From an uncultured Ignavibacteria bacterium (lineage in GTDB: Bacteria; Bacteroidota; Ignavibacteria; Ignavibacteriales; Melioribacteraceae), in NCBI GenBank assembly GCA_937930275.1, contig CALGLM010000369.1:1-16508 (forward strand): a DNA stretch of 16,508 nt. The letters are read 5' to 3'. Numbering within the stretch: the first letter of the stretch is position 1; every line of letters starts with the position of its first letter. Below, piece after piece: positions 8,390-15,906 of the stretch. Under the pieces are notes generated by a model. That model ran no database searches and was not told the origin of the DNA. It was given only the letters and a program-made list of their open reading frames with translations. A program made the translations under genes and the position numbers.

Positions 8390-9152
8390 TCTCGTTTTTT
8401 AATTGATTTAATGCCTCTTCTGCTGCTAATTGTTCGGCAGCTTTTTTTGTTTTTCCAAACCCGCTGCCAAATTTTTCTTCATTAAGATAAACGTCTATAG
8501 TAAATCTTTTATCGTGTTCCGGTCCTTCTTCTTTTACAACTTTATAAGTAGGAACAGGTAATTTTTTAGAATGAACAAACTCTAATAACTGACCCTTAAA
8601 ATTTGTATCTATAAAAGATGAACTTTGTCCGAGATTAGGTAAAACGATATAATTAAGAATAAACTTTTTTGCTTCCTCAAAACCTCTATCAAGAAATATT
8701 GCTCCTATAAATGCCTCGACAGCATCGCTTGTAATAGTTTTTATTCCTTCATCACTATCGTTAATTAGTTTTTTATCATAAATTAAAAAATTGATCAATT
8801 TAAGTTTTTCAGCAACTTCCGTCAAAGCTTCTTTTTTAACCATATTAGCGCGTATTTTTGTAAGTGTACCTTCTTCTTGATGAGGCAAACGTAAATAAAG
8901 AGATTCACTAACAACAAGATTTAAGACAGAATCTCCTAAAAACTCTAACCTTTCATTACTTCGCAAATGGTTATATGCAAATTCACCAAACGATTTATGA
9001 GAAAAAGCCTGCATATATATAAAAGGATTGTATATCTTATATCCAAGCAATTTTTCTAAAGATAATAAATCAAAACTCTTATAGTAGGAAGGTAATCCTT
9101 TATAAGAGTTTCGTTTTTTTAAGAAAAATTGAAGGAGATGTTTAAGATACAT
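8370..9152 (-). CDS. rnc: Ribonuclease III
   Basis: RNase III cuts double-stranded RNA, including the 30S rRNA precursor and regulated mRNAs. The 260-residue protein has the signature NERLEFLGDS at 66-75. The metal-binding residues by family comparison are Glu67/Glu70, Asp74, Asp143 and Glu146 (SDAVEAFIGA). A C-terminal dsRNA-binding domain covers about 183-253, with GPEHDKRF and GKTKKAAEQLAAEEAL. The N-terminus carries about 30 extra, basic residues compared with short homologues. The ATG at 9152 is 6 nt after the fabF stop and lacks a Shine-Dalgarno sequence, so translation is probably coupled to fabF. The fabF-rnc pairing next to acpP is common in bacteria. The hairpins around acpP and at the rnc end are possible, untested substrates. 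Confidence 0.96.
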   Translation of the reverse strand: MYLKHLLQFFLKKRNSYKGLPSYYKSFDLLSLEKLLGYKIYNPFIYMQAFSHKSFGEFAYNHLRSNERLEFLGDSVLNLVVSESLYLRLPHQEEGTLTKIRANMVKKEALTEVAEKLKLINFLIYDKKLINDSDEGIKTITSDAVEAFIGAIFLDRGFEEAKKFILNYIVLPNLGQSSSFIDTNFKGQLLEFVHSKKLPVPTYKVVKEEGPEHDKRFTIDVYLNEEKFGSGFGKTKKAAEQLAAEEALNQLKNEKKLILS

Positions 9153-9158
9153 TGAAAT

Positions 9159-10403
9159 CTATTCGGCAAACCTTTTGAATATTAAAGTAGCATTATGTCC
9201 GCCAAATCCGAAAGTATTACTTAATACATACTCAATTTTACGACTGACCGCAACTTTTGGAGTATAATTTAAATCACATTCAGGATCAGGTTCATCTAAG
9301 TTAATTGTAGGAGGCACTAATTGTTTTTGAATAGCAAAAATAGAAGCAATTGCTTCAACTGCACCGGCGGCTCCTAAAAGATGTCCTGTCATCGACTTTG
9401 TAGAACTTACTGCAACTTTATATGCATGTTCGCCAAAAACTGTTTTTATTGCTTTAGTTTCGTTAATATCGTTTAATTCAGTTGAAGTACCATGTGCATT
9501 AATATAGTCTATGTCTTCGGGATTTATTCCTGCATCTCTTAACGCTTCACGCATTGATCGCACAGCACCTTCGCCGTTTGGAGCAGGCGCAGTTAAATGA
9601 TAAGCATCTCCCGATAATCCGCATCCAACTAATTCGGCATAAATTTTTGCTCCGCGGGCTTTTGCATGTTCTAATTCTTCTAATACTAAAGTAGCACCGC
9701 CTTCCGCCATAACAAAACCATTTCGGTCTTTATCAAACGGACGTGAAGCTTCCATATACCTATCATTCCAGGTAGATATAGCTCGCAATGCATTAAAACC
9801 ACCGAGCGACATTCTTGTTAACGATGCTTCGCTTCCGCCGGTTAACATCATATCTGCCGATCCACGCTGAATAAGCATAAAAGCATCTGCAATTGCATGA
9901 GATGAAGTAGCACAAGCACTGGTTGTAGCATAATTTGGACCTTTAAATCCAAATTGAATTGATATTTGTCCGGCAGCTATATCCGAAATCATCATAGGAA
10001 CAAAAAACGGACTAATCATTTTTGGACCGCCTTTAGCAAAAGCATCATGCTGCTTTTCAAAAGTATCCATTCCGCCGATTCCGCTACCAAACACTACTCC
10101 TACTCTTTCTTTATTGATAGTTTCAAGATCAATATTGGCGTCATCAACAGCCATTTTTGCAGAACAAACCGCAAAAATAGTATAAGGATCCATTCTACGA
10201 ATACTTTTTTTATCAATATATACTGTAGGATCAAAATTTTTCACTTCACAACCAAATTTTGTATCAAATTCGGTTGTATCAAACTTTGTTAATAATCCCG
10301 CACCGTTACGCCCTTCTTGTAAACCTTCAAAAAACTCTTGTTTATTATTTCCAATAGGATTTACAGTACCTATGCCGGTAATAACAACCCTGCGTTTATT
10401 CAT
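9159..10403 (-). CDS. fabF: 3-oxoacyl-[ACP] synthase II (KAS II)
   Basis: FabF condenses malonyl-ACP with acyl-ACP in the elongation cycle of type II fatty acid synthesis, in the cytoplasm. The 414-residue protein matches the usual length. The Cys-His-His triad is complete: Cys164 in TTSACATSSH, His304 in NAHGTST and His341 in KSMTGHLLGAAG, with Lys336 in the same motif. The C-terminal NTFGFGGHNA is the glycine-rich thiolase-fold signature. GGAG at 10413-10416 lies about 9 nt upstream of the ATG. The gene follows acpP after a 78-nt gap with a GC-rich hairpin, and rnc follows 6 nt after its stop. Confidence 0.98.
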   Translation of the reverse strand: MNKRRVVITGIGTVNPIGNNKQEFFEGLQEGRNGAGLLTKFDTTEFDTKFGCEVKNFDPTVYIDKKSIRRMDPYTIFAVCSAKMAVDDANIDLETINKERVGVVFGSGIGGMDTFEKQHDAFAKGGPKMISPFFVPMMISDIAAGQISIQFGFKGPNYATTSACATSSHAIADAFMLIQRGSADMMLTGGSEASLTRMSLGGFNALRAISTWNDRYMEASRPFDKDRNGFVMAEGGATLVLEELEHAKARGAKIYAELVGCGLSGDAYHLTAPAPNGEGAVRSMREALRDAGINPEDIDYINAHGTSTELNDINETKAIKTVFGEHAYKVAVSSTKSMTGHLLGAAGAVEAIASIFAIQKQLVPPTINLDEPDPECDLNYTPKVAVSRKIEYVLSNTFGFGGHNATLIFKRFAE

Positions 10404-10432
10404 AAATTAATTCTCCGGTTGGATAAATGCAC

Positions 10433-10454
10433 GACCACGACAAAAGTCGTGGTC
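10433..10454. repeat. GC-rich hairpin between acpP and fabF
   Basis: GACCACGAC at 10433-10441 is perfectly complementary to GTCGTGGTC at 10446-10454, with a 4-nt loop. A mismatch and three further pairs extend the base of the stem. Six of the nine pairs are G:C, in a very AT-rich background. On the minus strand the loop is TTTT and no T-run follows the stem, so it is not a typical intrinsic terminator. It may be an mRNA processing or stabilising structure that sets different levels of acpP and fabF. It could instead be a copy of a dispersed palindromic repeat. Confidence 0.6.
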
Positions 10455-10481
10455 TTGTATTATAAATTGTACTATTAAGCA

Positions 10482-10715
10482 TTAACCTAATTTTGCTTTT
10501 AATAAGTTAACTGCATCGCCGACAGTAGCAATTTTTTCGGCTTCATTTTCAGGGATTTGAATACCAAAACTCTGTTCGAAACCCATAATCAACTCTACTG
10601 TATCTAATGAATCAGCTCCTAAATCGTTTGTAAACGAAGCTTCGGGAACTACTTGAGATTCTTCAACACCGAGTTTTTCCATAATGATTTCTTTTACTTT
10701 TGCTTCAACATCCAT
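10482..10715 (-). CDS. acpP: Acyl carrier protein
   Basis: A 77-residue acidic protein of the standard ACP size. The phosphopantetheine attachment site is Ser36 in the [12 protein letters not shown] motif. ACP carries the growing acyl chain between FabD, FabH, FabG and FabF, all encoded beside it, and supplies acyl-ACP to PlsX. AAAGGTGAT immediately upstream of the ATG at 10715 provides a good ribosome binding site. It sits 37 nt after fabG and 78 nt before fabF, the widest spacing in the operon. That fits a gene needing higher and separate expression. Confidence 0.99.
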   Translation of the reverse strand: MDVEAKVKEIIMEKLGVEESQVVPEASFTNDLGADSLDTVELIMGFEQSFGIQIPENEAEKIATVGDAVNLLKAKLG

Positions 10716-10752
10716 TGTATCACCTTTTTTTATTTGTTGATTGTTTAGTTAA

Positions 10753-11511
10753 TTACATTACCATTCCGCCGTCAATCGGAATAACTTGACCTGTAAGATA
10801 ATCCGAATCAGGACTTAATAAGAATTTTACGACTCTTGCAACGTCTTCAGGTTTTCCCATTCTTTTTAAGGGTACTATACTTAGCATTGCTTCTTTTTGT
10901 TTTTCGTTCAATTTGTTTGTCATTTCCGTTTCAATAAAACCGGGAGCAACTGCATTAATATTTATGTTTCTTGATGCAAATTCTTTGGCATTAGATTTTG
11001 TAATACCAATTACACCTGCCTTTGAAGCTACATAATTTGCCTGGCCCGGGTTTCCCATAATACCCACAACGGACGCTATATTAACAATTTTTCCGTATCT
11101 TTGTGTCATCATAGGACGAACGGCACATTTTGTATAATTAAATACACTCTTTAAATTAGCATTTATAACTTTATCAAATTCATCTTCAGACATTCTAATC
11201 AGTAAATTATCTCGGGTAATTCCGGCATTATTTACTAAAAAGTCTAATCCTCCTAATTTTTCAACGGCAAAATCAACCGTAGCTTGAGCATCAGTTAATG
11301 AAGATGCATCTGCTTTAAAACCAAAAAGTTTAACATCTTTAATTCCAAATTCTTCCAACATCGCATTTGCTTCAGCTTCCGGATTATCATCTTGGAAAAC
11401 TATATCAGTAAAAACGACATTACAACCATTAAGTAATAATTCCTTAACAATTGCTTTACCTATTCCTCTCCTTCCTCCGGTAACAATTGCTCTTTTATCT
11501 TTTAATATCAA
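10753..11511 (-). CDS. fabG: 3-oxoacyl-[ACP] reductase
   Basis: FabG reduces 3-oxoacyl-ACP to 3-hydroxyacyl-ACP with NADPH. This 252-residue short-chain dehydrogenase has the cofactor loop TGGRRGIG at 11-18, NNAG at 94-97 and the catalytic Asn118, Ser147, Tyr160 and Lys164 (YVASK). It ends with the usual [12 protein letters not shown]. The start is a TTG at 11511 with GGAGAAAG just upstream (GGAG 8 nt before the TTG). No in-frame ATG exists near enough to keep the first strand and the cofactor loop. The TTG overlaps the TGA of the upstream Cys-rich gene by 4 nt (TTGA), so translation is probably coupled. NADPH preference is from family knowledge. Confidence 0.96.
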   Translation of the reverse strand: MILKDKRAIVTGGRRGIGKAIVKELLLNGCNVVFTDIVFQDDNPEAEANAMLEEFGIKDVKLFGFKADASSLTDAQATVDFAVEKLGGLDFLVNNAGITRDNLLIRMSEDEFDKVINANLKSVFNYTKCAVRPMMTQRYGKIVNIASVVGIMGNPGQANYVASKAGVIGITKSNAKEFASRNININAVAPGFIETEMTNKLNEKQKEAMLSIVPLKRMGKPEDVARVVKFLLSPDSDYLTGQVIPIDGGMVM

Positions 11512-12095
11512 AATACTTTCTCCGTAATTTTTGATTCAAAATACTCTTTTTGATACTCTAATAATTCCTTAAATCCTTCATCTCCTAAAATATATTTCAA
11601 TTCTTCTTTACATGCTTCTATAATCGAAACTTTTTTGGAATTAAAATTATTACAGTTAAAATGACAATCCAAATTCTCGGTATCAACCGAAATAATTTTA
11701 TTAACAAAAGTTAAAGGGTATAATATACAATATTTTGGTTTAAAATACCACTTATCTAAGTTTTCTTTTAAAGCTAATTTTTGTAAAGAACAAAAGCCTA
11801 CCTTATCTAAAAATACACATTTATTGTTATATGTATTAGTACCTTGACAAAACCCTGATTCATAATCGGTGTCTTCTACTGCAGATTCAAACCATAAGTT
11901 TGAATCTTTAGTTTGCGAATCATCCATAATTTCAATTAATTTATTTTGTACCGATAAAATGAATTCTGCTTCACCTCTATCTGCATATACTCCGTTATAA
12001 CAACACTCACCATAGCACTTATCAATATTGCAACTTTTCACAAATTGATAATCAAATATCAAAGTATCAATATAATAACCTGAAATTAAGCGCAT
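11508..12095 (-). CDS. Cysteine-rich DUF3109/YkgJ-like protein, predicted metal or Fe-S binding
   Basis: A 195-residue cytoplasmic protein with no signal peptide or membrane segment and eleven cysteines. An N-terminal cluster Cys22, Cys27, Cys31, Cys32 (C-x4-C-x3-CC) is followed by Cys83, Cys93, Cys102, Cys123 in KPKYCILYPL, then Cys144, Cys148 and Cys162. The C-x4-C-x3-CC plus KxxxCxLYP arrangement resembles DUF3109 and the wider YkgJ-like zinc or Fe-S cluster group. No enzymatic function is established to my knowledge. It starts 2 nt after the fabD stop without a clear Shine-Dalgarno sequence and overlaps the fabG start by 4 nt, so it is translated within the fatty acid operon. A link to lipid synthesis is suggested by position only. 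The family call rests on motif memory and is moderately sure. Confidence 0.75.
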   Translation of the reverse strand: MRLISGYYIDTLIFDYQFVKSCNIDKCYGECCYNGVYADRGEAEFILSVQNKLIEIMDDSQTKDSNLWFESAVEDTDYESGFCQGTNTYNNKCVFLDKVGFCSLQKLALKENLDKWYFKPKYCILYPLTFVNKIISVDTENLDCHFNCNNFNSKKVSIIEACKEELKYILGDEGFKELLEYQKEYFESKITEKVF

Positions 12096-12097
12096 TT

Positions 12098-13012
12098 TTA
12101 TAAATATTTTTCAAGCTCGGAATATTTATCAATCCCAAATACTTTAGCTTCGGGTGCAATACGTTTAACTAAACCTTGTAACACTTTACCTGGTCCAATC
12201 TCATAAAACTCTTCTATTCCGTCTGCAACCATATTTTTAATAGTCTCTTCCCATCTAACAGGCTTCGTAAGCTGTTGAACAAGTAAATCTTTAATTTCAT
12301 CGGCTTTATAAGTAGGTTTTGCGGTTACATTTGCATAAACAGGAATTTTAGAATCAAAAAACGGAGTATTATTAATTTGATTAACTAAACGATCTTTAGC
12401 ACTACTCATTAAAGGCGAATGGAATGCGCCGCTTACAACAAGCTCTTTAACAAGTTTAGCACCGCCCGATTTACATAGTTCCATTGCATATTTAACGCCT
12501 TCAACAGAACCTGAAATTACAATTTGCCCCGGTGAATTATAATTAGCTGCCTGAACAATTCCTCTTTCAGAAGCCAAGAGACAAATCTCATCAAGTTTAG
12601 AACTTTCTAAACCAACAATAGCAGCCATAGTACCGGGTTGTTCAATACCGGCTTGTAACATAGCTTCGCCTCTAACTCTTACTAATTTTACGGCGTCATA
12701 AAACTGAAGAGATTTTGCTGCAACTAATGCTGAATACTCACCAAGCGAATGTCCTGCAACCACATCCGGTTCAAGCAATCTAATCAAACTAAAAGCAACA
12801 ACACTATGCAAAAAAATTGAAGGTTGTGTAACATCAGTTTGTTTTAATGCATCCTCAGGACCGTTAAACATTATCTGAGATAAAGAGATTCCGATAGCAT
12901 CGTCTGCAGTTTTGACCATTTCTCTGACTTCAACCGAATTATCAAAAAGATCTTTTGCCATGCCGACAAATTGAGATCCTTGACCCGGAAAAATAAATGC
13001 TTTTTTGCTCAT
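12098..13012 (-). CDS. fabD: Malonyl-CoA:ACP transacylase
   Basis: FabD moves malonyl from CoA to ACP, supplying the extender unit for FabH and FabF. The 304-residue protein begins KKAFIFPGQGSQ as in the family. It has the nucleophile Ser89 in GHSLGEYSA, Arg114 (RVRGEAM) for the malonyl carboxylate and His198 in SGAFHSPLM. The ATG shares its A with the fabH stop (TAATG), and GGAG lies 9 nt upstream inside the end of fabH. That supports tight translational coupling. The next gene starts 2 nt after its stop. Confidence 0.98.
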   Translation of the reverse strand: MSKKAFIFPGQGSQFVGMAKDLFDNSVEVREMVKTADDAIGISLSQIMFNGPEDALKQTDVTQPSIFLHSVVAFSLIRLLEPDVVAGHSLGEYSALVAAKSLQFYDAVKLVRVRGEAMLQAGIEQPGTMAAIVGLESSKLDEICLLASERGIVQAANYNSPGQIVISGSVEGVKYAMELCKSGGAKLVKELVVSGAFHSPLMSSAKDRLVNQINNTPFFDSKIPVYANVTAKPTYKADEIKDLLVQQLTKPVRWEETIKNMVADGIEEFYEIGPGKVLQGLVKRIAPEAKVFGIDKYSELEKYL

Positions 13013-14007
13013 TATTCAAGACTCCATTTTAATAAAATAGAACCCCATGTAAATCCAGCACCAAATGCTGCAAGAACTAAATTATCACCTTTCTTTAACT
13101 TTCCGTCTCTATAAAATTCAGTTAAACATAACGGAATAGTAGCAGCAGTAGTATTGCCATATTTATGAATATTTATCATAACCTGATCGCTTTTTATTCC
13201 CATGCGTTCTGCTGTGGCAGAAATTATTCTTAAATTTGCCTGATGAGGAACTAAATAAGCAACATCTTCAGATTTTAGATTGTTTTTATTCATAATTTCA
13301 ACAGATATATCTGCCATTCCTTTAACAGCAACTTTAAAAACAGCTTTTCCGTCTTGATAGATATAATGCATTTTATTGTTAACAGTGTCATGTGAAGGGG
13401 GATTTAAACTTCCGCCGCCTTTCATGTTCAAGTAATCTTTACCGCTACCGTCAACGTGTAGTAAAGAATCTATTACTCCGTAACCTTCATAATCAGGTTC
13501 TAATAAAACTGCCGAGCCGGCATCACCGAATAGAATACAAGTATTTCTATCTGTATAATCAGTTATACTACTCATTTTATCGGCACCTATAACCAAAACT
13601 TTTTTATATTTTCCGCTTTGAATAAGATTTGCACCTGTTTCTAACGCAAATAGAAAGCCACTACAAGCTGCAGAAAAATCAAAACCCCATGCATTTTTTG
13701 CTCCGATATTATCTTGTACTAAACAAGCAGTAGCAGGAAAAAACATATCCGGTGTAACAGTAGCAACTATAATTACATCAATAGTAAGCGGATCAATATT
13801 GTGTTTTTCTATCAAATCTTTAGCTGCCAGAGTAGCCAAAGTACTTGTTGCACCGTTTTCAAGCATTCTTCTTTCTTTGATACCGGTTCTTGTCATTATC
13901 CATTCATCACTTGTATCAACTAAAGTTTCAAAATATTTATTATCTAAAACTTTTTCCGGAATATACATTCCGACACCGGTAATTTTAGCAGTCAATTTAT
14001 TTTCCAT
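13012..14007 (-). CDS. fabH: 3-oxoacyl-[ACP] synthase III
   Basis: FabH starts fatty acid synthesis by condensing acetyl-CoA or a branched acyl-CoA with malonyl-ACP. From the ATG at 14007 it is 331 residues with triad Cys115 (SAACSGFLFA), His255 (VPHQANLRI) and Asn285 (KYGNTTAAT). The C-terminal GAGFTWGSILLKW is typical. The start is uncertain by three codons. A TTG at 14016 has AAGGA 5 nt upstream, whereas the ATG has no well-spaced Shine-Dalgarno sequence but gives the usual short lead into KITGVGMYIPE. Either start overlaps the end of plsX (11 or 20 nt). Primer specificity for straight or branched acyl groups cannot be read from the sequence. Confidence 0.97.
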   Translation of the reverse strand: MENKLTAKITGVGMYIPEKVLDNKYFETLVDTSDEWIMTRTGIKERRMLENGATSTLATLAAKDLIEKHNIDPLTIDVIIVATVTPDMFFPATACLVQDNIGAKNAWGFDFSAACSGFLFALETGANLIQSGKYKKVLVIGADKMSSITDYTDRNTCILFGDAGSAVLLEPDYEGYGVIDSLLHVDGSGKDYLNMKGGGSLNPPSHDTVNNKMHYIYQDGKAVFKVAVKGMADISVEIMNKNNLKSEDVAYLVPHQANLRIISATAERMGIKSDQVMINIHKYGNTTAATIPLCLTEFYRDGKLKKGDNLVLAAFGAGFTWGSILLKWSLE

Positions 14008-15004
14008 ATTTTTCAAAAGATTCCTTAAATTTAGTAATCAATTCCTTATCCAACATTTCTTTGGCACGCAAAATCATATTTTTAATTGCCAAAGGAGATG
14101 AAGACCCGTGACCGATTATTGAGACGCCTTTTATTCCAAGCAAAGGAACACCACCATGAGTTTGATAGTCAACATCACTTAAGGCTTCTTTAACAAGACC
14201 TCGAACTAAACCAATTTTTAATTTATTAATCAAACTTTTTTCAGCAACTAATTTTAACCGAACTTTTAGGAAATGCAAAAAGCTTTCGCCGAATTTTAGA
14301 ATTATATTGCCGACAAATCCGTCACAAACAATAATATCTACTTTACCGTTTAATACGTCTCGACCTTCAACATTACCAATAAAATTAAGCCCTGATTCGC
14401 TTAAAAGTTTATGAGCGGCAAAAGTAACTTCGTTACCTTTTGTCTCTTCTTCACCAACACTAAGCAGCCCAATAGTAGGGTTTTTAATAGAATACATTTC
14501 TGTTGCAAAAACAGTACCCATTATTGCATATTCTAAAAGGTGATTTGGTTTTGAATCAACACTGGCACCAACATCAAAAACTTGACATACTTTAGAAGTT
14601 GACGTGGGAAAAGAAGCACCTATTGTGGGACGACCGCAACCCGGAATTCTTCCGATAATAAGAGTAGATGCTGCTAAAACTGCTCCGGTATTTCCGGCAC
14701 TAACTAAAGCATCTGCTTTATTATCTTTTATTAGGTTTGCGCCTATAACTAACGATGAGTTTTTTTTAGTACGTACCGCATTTACAGGTACGTCATGCAT
14801 ATCTATTATTTCATCGGCATGTATAATGCTTAAACGATCGGAAGCAAATTGATGTTTTTTTAATTCTTTTTCAATTACATCTTTAACACCAACAAGTATA
14901 ATTTCTAAATCCTGTTTGGCATTTAATGCATCAATTGCTCCCAATATTTCATTGAAGGGTGCATTATCACCCCCCATAGTATCAATAACAATTCTGCTTT
15001 TCAG
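13997..15004 (-). CDS. plsX: Phosphate acyltransferase PlsX, probable CTG start
   Basis: PlsX makes acyl-phosphate from acyl-ACP. PlsY then uses it to acylate glycerol-3-phosphate, the entry to phospholipid synthesis. The MGGDNAP motif, VNAVRTKKNSSLVIGANLIK, SAGNTGAVLA, DVGASVD and GHGSSS are all family features. The first in-frame ATG (14977) lies inside the conserved first strand, IxxDxMGGD, and would remove it. Upstream the frame is open only to a TAA at 15023-15025 and contains no ATG, GTG or TTG. The CTG at 15004 has GAGGA 5 nt upstream and yields MKSRIVIDTMGGDNAP, matching the canonical N-terminus and a 335-residue length. I therefore infer a CTG start; ATT codons at 14986 and 14992 are alternatives. 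It follows rpmF by 24 nt. Confidence 0.93.
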   Translation of the reverse strand: MKSRIVIDTMGGDNAPFNEILGAIDALNAKQDLEIILVGVKDVIEKELKKHQFASDRLSIIHADEIIDMHDVPVNAVRTKKNSSLVIGANLIKDNKADALVSAGNTGAVLAASTLIIGRIPGCGRPTIGASFPTSTSKVCQVFDVGASVDSKPNHLLEYAIMGTVFATEMYSIKNPTIGLLSVGEEETKGNEVTFAAHKLLSESGLNFIGNVEGRDVLNGKVDIIVCDGFVGNIILKFGESFLHFLKVRLKLVAEKSLINKLKIGLVRGLVKEALSDVDYQTHGGVPLLGIKGVSIIGHGSSSPLAIKNMILRAKEMLDKELITKFKESFEKYGK

Positions 15005-15009
15005 AACTA

Positions 15010-15014
15010 TCCTC
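15010..15014 (-). promoter_or_regulatory. Ribosome binding site deciding the plsX CTG start
   Basis: GAGGA on the minus strand, in the 24-nt gap between the rpmF stop and plsX, is followed by TAGTT and then CTG. The 5-nt spacing is suitable. The ATG at 14977 has no comparable purine-rich sequence in front of it, so this site is the main argument for the CTG start. Confidence 0.6.
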
Positions 15015-15028
15015 GAGTGCAGTTAAAC

Positions 15029-15208
15029 TTATGCTTCAGGAACAAACATCGATTTGCCCGAATATTGACCGCAGCTTGGGCATGCTCTATGGCTTAATTT
15101 CAATTCACCGCAGTTTGAACATTTTCCTAAAGTAGGAGCAGTTGCTTTATAATTAGCTCTTCTTTTGTCTCTTCTGCTTTTCGACATTCTACGTTTTGGA
15201 TTTGGCAT
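15029..15208 (-). CDS. rpmF: 50S ribosomal protein L32
   Basis: A 59-residue basic protein starting [17 protein letters not shown], the standard L32 N-terminus. It has a zinc ribbon of Cys30-Ser-Asn-Cys33 and Cys43-Pro-Ser-Cys46 ([15 protein letters not shown]). L32 is a large-subunit protein, and this is the zinc-binding (C+) form. The ATG at 15208 is preceded by AAAAGG at a good distance. It follows yceD by 19 nt and precedes plsX by 24 nt. The yceD-rpmF-plsX order is widely conserved in bacteria and ties ribosome and lipid synthesis into one transcript. Confidence 0.97.
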   Translation of the reverse strand: MPNPKRRMSKSRRDKRRANYKATAPTLGKCSNCGELKLSHRACPSCGQYSGKSMFVPEA

Positions 15209-15227
15209 ATTTCTACCTTTTACTTTA

Positions 15228-15722
15228 TTATTCTTTTAACTTATTCAATTTTTCCCATATAGGGTTGCTTTTCTCTCTTTTACAATCACATGATTCTATG
15301 TTAAGATTGATTCCGCAAATAGTGCATAATCCTTTACAATCCTCTTTACAAAGCAATTTTAAAGGAATTGAGAGCATACAATATTCTTTTACTTCTTCAG
15401 TAATATTTATTTTTGTATCGTCAGGTGAAAGATAAATTAAATTTAAATTTTCACCTTCGTCATCACTTCTCGATTTAAACAAATAAACAAGCCTAAACTC
15501 TGTAAATATGTTTAAATCAAATGGTTCTGTACATCTATCACAATTTAAAAGAGCACTTGTCTTTAGTTTACAATCCAATACAAGTTGATGTATAGATTTA
15601 TCCATCACTACATCAACTTGAACTCCTTTATAAAACTCTTCCGGCAATCCAAGTTCTTTGGCAGTGGAATCAAAACGAAACTCATGAATTCCGTCTAAGT
15701 AATTTGTAAACTTAATTATCAT
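15228..15722 (-). CDS. yceD: YceD/DUF177 family protein
   Basis: A 164-residue protein with the DUF177 layout: a beta-rich N-terminal half and two cysteine groups. These are CDRC at 61-64 (with Cys51) and the C-terminal [13 protein letters not shown] at 125-137, followed by Cys145 and Cys147. The cysteine spacing suggests bound zinc, though this is not proven here. YceD homologues have been linked to 23S rRNA accumulation in bacteria and plastids, and the gene typically precedes rpmF as it does here. The start at 15722 has only a weak purine stretch upstream. It is the first gene of the operon, after the 184-bp regulatory gap. Confidence 0.9.
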   Translation of the reverse strand: MIIKFTNYLDGIHEFRFDSTAKELGLPEEFYKGVQVDVVMDKSIHQLVLDCKLKTSALLNCDRCTEPFDLNIFTEFRLVYLFKSRSDDEGENLNLIYLSPDDTKINITEEVKEYCMLSIPLKLLCKEDCKGLCTICGINLNIESCDCKREKSNPIWEKLNKLKE

Positions 15723-15762
15723 TTTATAAAAAACTCAAATAATTAAAATACAAAAAAAATAT

Positions 15763-15805
15763 TTCATAATCAAGTTTTTAGAAATATTCAAATACAGATT
15801 ATGAA
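15763..15805 (-). promoter_or_regulatory. Leader hairpin with downstream T8 run before yceD
   Basis: TTCATAATC at 15763-15771 is perfectly complementary to GATTATGAA at 15797-15805, with a 25-nt loop. On the minus strand the stem is followed after 3 nt by eight T (15759-15752). It could be the terminator of the upstream isomerase gene or a structure in the leader of the yceD-to-rnc operon. It begins directly downstream of a TATAAT box at 15810-15805. Confidence 0.4.
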
Positions 15806-15837
15806 TTATAACCGATTTTTTTTTAATTAAGTGCACA
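15805..15837 (-). promoter_or_regulatory. Candidate promoter for the yceD-rpmF-plsX-fab operon
   Basis: A perfect TATAAT lies at 15810-15805 on the minus strand, about 83 nt before the yceD ATG. Upstream, TTTTGTG near 15840-15834 could act as the -33 type element of Bacteroidota promoters, but the spacing to the TATAAT is long (about 21 nt). The rest of the gap at 15723-15906 is extremely AT-rich. A second weaker pair, TTGTTT plus TTATAT with 17-nt spacing, lies further upstream on the minus strand at about 15873-15845. Base composition alone produces such matches often. Confidence 0.25.
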
Positions 15838-15906
15838 AAAATATAACTAAATTGCTTTTTTTCAAACAAAATAATTAAGCAAATGATTTATTTTTTTCTT
15901 TTTCTA

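Noticed and set aside
13392..14101. Plus-strand open frames opposite fabH and plsX
   Set aside because: They are shadows of strongly conserved genes, without plausible ribosome sites or domain features.
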